From Methanimicrococcus sp. (GTDB lineage Archaea; Halobacteriota; Methanosarcinia; Methanosarcinales; Methanosarcinaceae): 10,234 nt of DNA. The position numbers were made by a program, and so were the translations under genes. The stretch is taken from the NCBI GenBank assembly GCA_009783635.1, contig WRDC01000054.1, forward strand, positions 1 through 10,234. The letters run 5' to 3'. The first letter of the stretch is position 1; every line of letters begins with the position of its first letter. Shown in pieces: positions 6,363-10,234 of this stretch. The notes below the pieces were generated by a model. The model was not told where the DNA came from, did not search any database, and worked only from the letters and a program-made list of their open reading frames with translations.

Positions 6363-6442
6363 TATTAAAAACGGACAGTTTTTCATTTTTTAAAATTTCA
6401 AAATGCGTCGCCACTCTCGGAGCCGGCGGCCTCTTGTCAGCG

Positions 6443-7720
6443 TCAATCCCAAAAAGAGTCCAACCGCATTTGAACGGTTTGATTGTGGAGAAGGCGCGTT
6501 TTGGGTTCCCACTCAGATCTTGGCGTATTGAAACGCGAAGCCATAACGGCCAACGCCTCTTCCCGCGTTTCAAACGTTTGTATTGGGTTGGCGACGGCGG
6601 CGCGCGCGGCTTCCCGAACCACCCAAACACCCAGCGGCGCCCAGTAGCCGGGGTTGATTTCGCGAATCGCGAAGATAAAGGCCTGTTTTTTGATGGCGTC
6701 TAAATATTCCAGAATGGGGAGGCGGCCCGCGTAATAACCGCCGGACAAGTTGGAATATTCCTTTTTGCCGCCGAAATCTTCATGGTCTTGGCCGATATAG
6801 GTTTTTTCACCGTTCCAAACCGAGTGAGGCAGCCATATTTCCAAAAGTTCGTAAGAAAAGCTGCCCGGCAGGAGCAGGATTTCAAAATGGTTGCCGAATA
6901 TTTCGCCGGATAAAAGCGTGATCTCACGAAGGTGCGGATAATCTTTGACGCGTTTTATCGTTTCTTTGCCGGTCATGTCGTCGATTGCGGTAATCGACCA
7001 GCGCGTCGGGACAAGCTTGCGGTTGCGGCCGAGAAGGCCGATGGACATTAAACGCGTCATCTGTTCGTTTGAAACATTTCCTTGGTACAGCTCAACGATG
7101 GCGTCTTTTGCCAGCGCGTCCGTGTCGTAGACGATCCGGTCAACGGCGTTTGGAACTTTCGGATTTTCCGTGATGTTGAAATTTTTGATTTGGCCTGACG
7201 GCCCCATGGGCATCATCATGCTGTCGAATTTTAAATCCGAGACGATCGGTTTCTTAAACCAAGCTTCGGTATCGACGGGTTTTGCCGAAAGCGCCAGCTC
7301 CTGAGCTTTCATCAAAAGCGGCTGAGCCGCGTTTGCGTCGGACGGCTTAAACGTGGCGTTGGCGCGGACCAGCGCGGTGCGCATGGTAATCACATCCTGC
7401 ATTTTCAAGTTATGCCAAAGACGCGAATCTTCCAAAAATCCGGGGTTTTTGATAATCTTTTCACGCAGAATGTCCGACGCGTCCCCGAATTCGAGTTCCG
7501 GCAAGTCGAGAGACGGCGGAATGAGGGGGCCCGCGGATAAACTCGGATAGTTGTAGCTGCCGACAAAAACGGATGGCGGCGATGGGCCAAACACAGACGT
7601 CGCATTGGCCAATGCCGAGGTCAGACGGTTGTTGTTTTTAAAACGCTCAAGAGTCGGGCAATACGGCCGGCCGCACAAGCCTTTTCCCTTACAGCGCACA
7701 CACAGTCCTTCCGCCGGCAT
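6443..7720 (-). CDS. nre: Archaeal DNA repair protein Nre with C-terminal PIP box
   Basis: Nre-family protein, an archaea-specific DNA repair factor that in haloarchaea acts with PCNA in resistance to DNA damage. From the ATG at 7720 (425 aa) the N-terminus has a zinc-finger pattern C7, C10, C16, C21 (CVRCKGKGLCGRPYCP). The body matches the family, with GPSPPSVFVGSYNYPSLSAG near the N-terminus. The last residues, QMRLDSFW (417-424) plus one Asp, are an exact PIP box (Q-x-x-hydrophobic-x-x-aromatic-aromatic) for binding the PCNA clamp. An upstream TTG at 7762 would add 14 residues, but it has no ribosome binding site and lies in the AAACTTAAA repeats. ATG 7720 is preceded by GAGTGAT at a usable distance. 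The wHTH gene upstream on the same strand has its own terminator, so nre is probably monocistronic. Confidence 0.93.
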   Translation of the reverse strand: MPAEGLCVRCKGKGLCGRPYCPTLERFKNNNRLTSALANATSVFGPSPPSVFVGSYNYPSLSAGPLIPPSLDLPELEFGDASDILREKIIKNPGFLEDSRLWHNLKMQDVITMRTALVRANATFKPSDANAAQPLLMKAQELALSAKPVDTEAWFKKPIVSDLKFDSMMMPMGPSGQIKNFNITENPKVPNAVDRIVYDTDALAKDAIVELYQGNVSNEQMTRLMSIGLLGRNRKLVPTRWSITAIDDMTGKETIKRVKDYPHLREITLLSGEIFGNHFEILLLPGSFSYELLEIWLPHSVWNGEKTYIGQDHEDFGGKKEYSNLSGGYYAGRLPILEYLDAIKKQAFIFAIREINPGYWAPLGVWVVREAARAAVANPIQTFETREEALAVMASRFNTPRSEWEPKTRLLHNQTVQMRLDSFWD

Positions 7721-7760
7721 AAAATCACTCGGATGTCTTGTATTTTTTGATTTAAAAACC

Positions 7761-7815
7761 AAACTTAAACAAACTTAAAACAAACTTAAAATAAATTTAA
7801 AAGTAAACTTAAAAA
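7761..7815. repeat. Five-copy AT-rich tandem repeat upstream of nre
   Basis: Units of 10-12 nt around AAACTTAAAA start at 7761, 7771, 7782, 7793 (variant AAATTTAAAA) and 7805. The array occupies the nre promoter/leader region. The variant unit, read on the minus strand as TTTTAAATTTAT (7792-7803), is the best TATA candidate for nre. Confidence 0.8.
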
Positions 7816-7820
7816 CGGTC

Positions 7821-7844
7821 AAAAAGAAAAAAGCAAAGCTGCTT
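7821..7844 (-). terminator. Terminator of the winged-helix gene
   Basis: On the minus strand AAGCA pairs with TGCTT across a 4-nt loop (7831-7844) and runs directly into a T-tract (TTTTCTTTTT, 7821-7830). It lies about 40 nt past the stop codon and separates this gene from nre. Confidence 0.6.
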
Positions 7845-7883
7845 CAATATCTTTTCTCTCTTTTCAGCGCGGACAGAAAGGAT

Positions 7884-8123
7884 TCAAATTGTCCGAATCA
7901 CGTCGGCAACGGCTTTTCCCTGGTCGGTCAATTCAAACTTTTCGCCGTCTTTTTGAACAAGTCCTCTCGATTCTAAATCTCTGAGGATTTGTTCCGTTGC
8001 GGACGGAATGAGGCGGGCGATTTTAGCGATTCTTTGAGCGTCGTTCCTGCCTTTGGATTCCAAAATTTCCAAAATCTTGCGGCGGTTGACGCTTCCGTTG
8101 ACAAATCCGATAAGTTCTTCCAT
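7884..8123 (-). CDS. Small winged-helix (wHTH) DNA-binding protein
   Basis: A 79-residue single-domain winged-helix protein of a type common in methanogens. MEELIGFVNGSVNRRKILEIL opens the fold (helix 1). Residues ~27-50 (NDAQRIAKIARLIPSATEQILRDL) form the helix-turn-helix, and LVQKDGEKFELTDQGKAVADVI (55-76) is the wing plus C-terminal helix. There is no ligand-binding or dimerisation domain, so the target and signal are unknown. The ATG at 8123 fits the family start and follows AGGATG weakly. An extension to 8207 would translate the TATA region and is rejected. The promoter TATA is at 8179-8188. The gene is divergent from aIF1 across a spacer holding the 11-nt repeat array, which could be a binding platform for this or another regulator (inference). 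Confidence 0.85.
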   Translation of the reverse strand: MEELIGFVNGSVNRRKILEILESKGRNDAQRIAKIARLIPSATEQILRDLESRGLVQKDGEKFELTDQGKAVADVIRTI

Positions 8124-8178
8124 TTTAAAACATCCTGATTTTTGAATTTTTGTTACTCCTGATACGGTGACGGATGGT

Positions 8179-8188
8179 ATTATATTTT
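8179..8188 (-). promoter_or_regulatory. TATA box of the winged-helix gene
   Basis: The minus strand reads AAATATAATA. A transcription start ~25 nt downstream (about 8158) would leave a leader of about 35 nt before the ATG at 8123. Confidence 0.5.
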
Positions 8189-8245
8189 TGTCTCCGAAAA
8201 GCACCATAAGTATTAATTCAAATAAGAGATAAGATGATGTGTTAT

Positions 8246-8334
8246 GCCGAAATAATCAATGACAGATTTGTGGCAGGTTTGTGACATATTTGTGACAGAT
8301 TTGTGACCGATTTGTGACCGATTTGTTATTCGGC
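8246..8334. repeat. Six-copy 11-nt array inside a 9-bp inverted repeat
   Basis: Six consecutive 11-nt units of consensus GACAGATTTGT start at 8261, 8272, 8283, 8294, 8305 and 8316, with no spacing between them. The array is bracketed by GCCGAAATAA (8246-8255) and TTATTCGGC (8326-8334), which pair over 9 bp with one bulged A. It lies between the divergent winged-helix and aIF1 promoters. An 11-bp period keeps each unit on nearly the same DNA face, which suits cooperative protein binding, though slippage alone could also produce it. Confidence 0.85.
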
Positions 8335-8362
8335 GGGCAAAATCAAAATCATTTAAAAAAGG

Positions 8363-8372
8363 TTATATAAAA
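8363..8372 (+). promoter_or_regulatory. TATA box of the aIF1 gene
   Basis: TTATATAAAA preceded by a purine-rich BRE-like AAAAAAGG (8355-8362). The expected transcription start is near 8390, giving a leader of about 60 nt. This is the clearest promoter in the window. Confidence 0.7.
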
Positions 8373-8396
8373 ACAACAACCTAATACGGCTATTAA

Positions 8397-8411
8397 GTGA
8401 TTTTAAATCAC
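8397..8411 (+). promoter_or_regulatory. Dyad symmetric site at the aIF1 transcription start
   Basis: GTGATTT T AAATCAC is a perfect 7+1+7 palindrome just downstream of the predicted start of transcription. That is an operator-like position where a bound repressor could block initiation; a short RNA hairpin is the alternative. Confidence 0.4.
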
Positions 8412-8449
8412 AAGTTATCAATTTCAAAAAATGGAGAAACAGTATACAA

Positions 8450-8758
8450 ATGAGTACAGGAATGTGTCCGGTTTGCGGTTTACCCGAAGAATTATGCATT
8501 TGCGAAGAAGTCGCAAAGGAACAGCAAAGGATAACCGTGAAAGTCAACAGAAGAAGATATGGTAAAGAAGTGACAATTGTCGAAGGTTTGGATTCCAGTG
8601 AAATTGACGTTCACGATCTGGCGACCCACCTTAAATCCAAATTTGCCTGCGGCGGAACCATCCGCGACGGAACGATTGAGCTGCAGGGTAATCATATCGG
8701 ACGCATGAAAGACGTGCTGATCCAACGCGGATTCAGCGCGGATCAAATTAAAGATTGA
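8450..8758 (+). CDS. sui1: Archaeal translation initiation factor aIF1 (SUI1/eIF1 family)
   Basis: Binds the small ribosomal subunit near the P site and checks start-codon selection. The 102-residue protein has the short N-terminal zinc-knuckle-like segment seen in archaeal members (C6, C9, C16, C18 in CPVCGLPEELCIC). The SUI1 fold follows, with RYGKEVTIVEGL (36-47) and the hallmark KFACGGTIRDGTIELQGNH (64-82). The C-terminus DVLIQRGFSADQIKD is typical. A GGAG at 8433-8436 is 13 nt before the ATG at 8450, somewhat long; an in-frame ATG at 8462 would lose the first cysteine region's lead-in and is less likely. The gene is transcribed alone from the TATA at 8363. Its last codons form one arm of the terminator hairpin. 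Confidence 0.95.
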   Translation: MSTGMCPVCGLPEELCICEEVAKEQQRITVKVNRRRYGKEVTIVEGLDSSEIDVHDLATHLKSKFACGGTIRDGTIELQGNHIGRMKDVLIQRGFSADQIKD

Positions 8759-8789
8759 TTTTGACTCATCTTTAATTTATCGTTTTTTT
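8745..8789 (+). terminator. Terminator of aIF1 overlapping its last codons
   Basis: AAATTAAAGAT (8745-8755) pairs perfectly over 11 bp with ATCTTTAATTT (8768-8778) across a 12-nt loop containing the TGA stop, and a seven-T tract follows at 8783-8789. The left arm encodes the C-terminal residues IKD. Confidence 0.65.
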
Positions 8790-8823
8790 GTTTTTCAGTT
8801 CATCAAAAGCTTTTGCTCTTTTC

Positions 8824-8884
8824 TTTTTTCAAGCATCCTTATTTTTTCAAATATCCTTGTTTTTCAAGAATTCTTATTTTTCAT
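8824..8884 (+). repeat. T-rich 17-18-nt repeats after aIF1
   Basis: Three imperfect units of the form TTTTTTCAAxxATCCTTAT have CAA cores at 8830, 8848 and 8865, and a TTTTTCA remnant ends at 8882-8883. Each supplies a run of five or six Ts. Successive U-tracts are what archaeal termination (including aCPSF1-dependent 3' end formation) uses, so the array may act as a multi-step back-up terminator. Confidence 0.6.
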
Positions 8885-8885
8885 C

Positions 8886-8907
8886 GCATGAATGTGGCAT
8901 GAATGTG
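8886..8907. repeat. Direct repeat, 11 nt x 2
   Basis: GCATGAATGTG occurs at 8886-8896 and again immediately at 8897-8907. No function is apparent. Confidence 0.7.
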
Positions 8908-8919
8908 ATTCAAACGCCA

Positions 8920-8927
8920 TATAAATA
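8920..8927 (+). promoter_or_regulatory. Orphan TATA box candidate
   Basis: TATAAATA on the plus strand, with no coding sequence downstream. The expected transcription start, ~8944-8948, coincides with the first base of a GC-rich hairpin, which is why it is noted as a possible small-RNA promoter. Confidence 0.35.
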
Positions 8928-8929
8928 TC

Positions 8930-8958
8930 AAAAAAGAGGACGAGGTGCCGAAGGCACC
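8930..8958 (-). terminator. Terminator of pan
   Basis: On the minus strand GGTGCC-TTC-GGCACC (8944-8958) is a perfect 6-bp stem with a 3-nt loop, followed after 8 nt by TTTTTT (8930-8935). It lies about 130 nt past the pan stop codon. The same hairpin could instead open a plus-strand RNA. Confidence 0.5.
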
Positions 8959-9032
8959 CCATAAACACCGAGCGAACTCCCACCGCCCCGAAAACCTGAA
9001 AAATTGAAGCCGGAGCCGAAGGCCGCATTTTT
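8944..9032 (+). ncRNA. Candidate small RNA (GC-rich island)
   Basis: An ~89-nt GC-rich block in AT-rich spacer. On the plus strand it begins with the GGTGCC/GGCACC hairpin about 21 nt after the TATA-like box, and ends with a second GCCGAAGGC stem-loop (9015-9023) followed by TTTTT (9028-9032). I see no C/D or H/ACA box set and no known family. It could equally be only the 3' UTR and terminator of pan on the other strand. Confidence 0.25.
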
Positions 9033-9036
9033 AATT

Positions 9037-9104
9037 GAACATTTTGTTGAACATTTTATTGAACATTTTAATTGAACATTTTTGAACATTTTAATTGAAC
9101 ATAT
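9037..9104. repeat. Six-copy GAACATTTT array entering the pan 3' end
   Basis: GAACATTT or its variant occurs at 9037, 9049, 9061, 9074, 9084 and 9097 (periods 12, 12, 13, 10, 13). On the minus strand each unit reads ATGTTCAA or ATGTTCAATTAA. The copy at 9091-9102 encodes the last three residues of PAN plus its stop, so the array starts inside the gene and continues downstream. Confidence 0.9.
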
Positions 9105-10233
9105 TTTCCGGAACGGGCAGTTCTTCCTTTCTCTTAGAATTCATAATTTTGTGGATGGCATCTATAAATTCGGCTTTTCCGATCGACAGTTTTTCTTCGC
9201 GCACCGCAAACATACCGGCTTCCGTAACGATTGCCTTGATGTCGGCGCCGCTGGAACCTTCCGTCATTGCGGCCAGCTCGGCAAAGTCCACATGGTCGGA
9301 CAGCGTCATTCCGTGGGAGTGGATCTTAAAGATCGATTCACGGCCGACGGCATCCGGCAGCGGAACATAAACCATGCGGTCAAAACGTCCCGGTCTTAAA
9401 ATGGCCGGGTCCAAGATGTCCAAGCGGTTGGTGGCCGCGATGATTTTGACATTGGAATGGCGGTTGAATCCGTCCATTTCCGCCAGCAACTGCATGAGCG
9501 TCCGGTGGATTTCACGGTCGGCGCTTGTCGTGTCGTCCGTCCGGCGGGCGGCAACGGAATCGATCTCGTCAATGAAAATGATTGAAGGCGCTTTCTTTTG
9601 GGCCATTTCGAACAGTTCGTGAACCATTTTGGCGCCATCGCCGATGTATTTTTGAACCAGCTCTGACCCGACGACGCGAAGGAAGACCGCGTTTGTTTTG
9701 TTGGCGACCGCTTTGGCAATCATTGTTTTGCCGGTGCCGGGCGGGCCGTACAAAAGAGCGCCTTTCGGCGGCTCAATGCCGATGCGTTCGAAAATTTCCG
9801 GTTTAATGAGCGGCAGTTCCACAACTTCGCGGATTTCGCGGAGCTGGTCGGAAAGACCGCCGATGTCCTCATAAGTCACGTGGGTGGATTCGATAAGTTC
9901 GAGTGCCGACACTTCGGGTTCTTCAAGAATCGGAAGAACATCGGCAATCGAAAACGTCTGCTGGTTAAGGGCGACATTTGTTCCGGGCGCAAGGTCAGTT
10001 TCGGTCATATGAGAGGGCGCGCTGACAACGAATTGCGGGCCGGCAGAGCTGCGGATAACGACATGATTGTGATCAATCATTTTCAAAACCGTTCCCATGA
10101 GGAGCGGCGTGGTCTTCATGCGGTCAAGCTCAGAGCGGAGGCGCTTTGTTTCCCGTTCAAAGTGGATTTTATCATATTCGATCGACTTTTTTTGCGATTC
10201 CAGCTGATGAATGATCCCCTGAGACAAAATCAC
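9091..10233 (-). CDS. pan: Proteasome-activating nucleotidase PAN (5' end cut off)
   Basis: Hexameric AAA+ ATPase that unfolds substrates and feeds them into the archaeal 20S proteasome. Within the 380 visible residues: a coiled coil (~5-40); an OB-fold domain (~45-100); Walker A GPPGTGKT (163-170); pore-loop KYIG (195-198); Walker B IIFIDEID (218-225); sensor region IIAATNR (264-270); arginine fingers in RPGRFDR (280-286); and a C-terminal helical domain. Family members run to about 400-430 residues, so part of the coiled coil lies beyond the right edge; the GTG at the edge is probably internal. The protein ends M-F-N (378-380), where PAN and several 26S ATPases normally end in HbYX, the motif that docks in the 20S alpha ring and opens the gate. 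Here Tyr is replaced by Phe, and those codons belong to a tandem repeat. Confidence 0.96.
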   Translation of the reverse strand: MILSQGIIHQLESQKKSIEYDKIHFERETKRLRSELDRMKTTPLLMGTVLKMIDHNHVVIRSSAGPQFVVSAPSHMTETDLAPGTNVALNQQTFSIADVLPILEEPEVSALELIESTHVTYEDIGGLSDQLREIREVVELPLIKPEIFERIGIEPPKGALLYGPPGTGKTMIAKAVANKTNAVFLRVVGSELVQKYIGDGAKMVHELFEMAQKKAPSIIFIDEIDSVAARRTDDTTSADREIHRTLMQLLAEMDGFNRHSNVKIIAATNRLDILDPAILRPGRFDRMVYVPLPDAVGRESIFKIHSHGMTLSDHVDFAELAAMTEGSSGADIKAIVTEAGMFAVREEKLSIGKAEFIDAIHKIMNSKRKEELPVPENMFN

Positions 10234-10234
10234 G

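Noticed and set aside
6166..6630. 154-residue minus-strand frame with repeated Leu-Asn-Thr-Phe units
   Set aside because: The repeats are only the antisense reading of the 18-nt array; the frame overlaps the real nre 3' end and the aminotransferase end.
8124..8207. 28-residue extension of the winged-helix protein
   Set aside because: The extension runs through the predicted TATA box and transcription start; the domain begins properly at 8123.
8450..8510. Cysteine-rich N-terminus of aIF1 as a novelty
   Set aside because: Archaeal aIF1 proteins commonly carry this short zinc-knuckle-like segment.

Overview
The window reads as part of a euryarchaeal, very probably methanogen, chromosome. It carries archaeal ribosomal protein uS15, archaeal translation factor aIF1, the proteasome-activating nucleotidase PAN, the archaeal DNA-repair protein Nre, a hexulose-phosphate synthase/RraA fusion, an archaeal-type SRP RNA, archaeal TATA boxes (for example at 132-140, 1911-1920, 8363-8372) and GGAG-type ribosome binding sites. 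The gene set fits Methanosarcinales-like methanogens best, but the genus is an inference. There is no sign of a plasmid, prophage, insertion sequence, CRISPR array or defence island; this is core chromosome with unusual intergenic DNA.

Layout. Bases 1-~111 hold the 5' third of the SRP RNA gene (minus strand, running off the left edge), with its TATA box at ~132-140. Upstream of it on the same strand is a zinc-ribbon/PUA/PAPS-reductase-like protein (181-1737). Divergent from that is rps15 (2125-2583). A short QueG-like double [4Fe-4S] protein follows on the minus strand (2711-3376). Two plus-strand metabolic genes come next: the Hps-RraA fusion (3645-4940) and a class V aminotransferase (about 5059/5071-6231). 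Convergent to these, on the minus strand, are nre (6443-7720) and a 79-residue winged-helix protein (7884-8123). Divergent from those is aIF1 (8450-8758). The right edge is filled by the 3' part of pan (9091-10233, minus).

The genes cover general housekeeping: protein targeting (SRP), translation (uS15, aIF1), regulated proteolysis (PAN), PCNA-linked repair (Nre), formaldehyde/pentose metabolism (Hps) and amino-acid metabolism (aminotransferase). Most appear to be single transcription units with their own promoter or terminator, not operons.

The most unusual theme is the spacers. At least six of them carry short tandem repeats (periods 10-13, 11, 17-18, 18 and 33 nt), and several touch or enter gene ends. 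The last codons and stop of pan (ATG TTC AAT TAA) are the first unit of a six-copy array that continues past the gene. The aminotransferase stop codon lies inside a six-copy 18-nt array. The QueG-like gene is preceded by a 33-nt-period repeat that translates in frame to MAEENEWQN twice. An 11-nt x 6 array between the winged-helix gene and aIF1 is bracketed by a 9-bp inverted repeat. Other points to check are a probable ACG start codon on the aminotransferase, a 16-bp hairpin beside the start of the PAPS-reductase-like gene, a Phe-variant HbYX tail on PAN, and a TATA-driven GC-rich island (8944-9032) that could be a small RNA.
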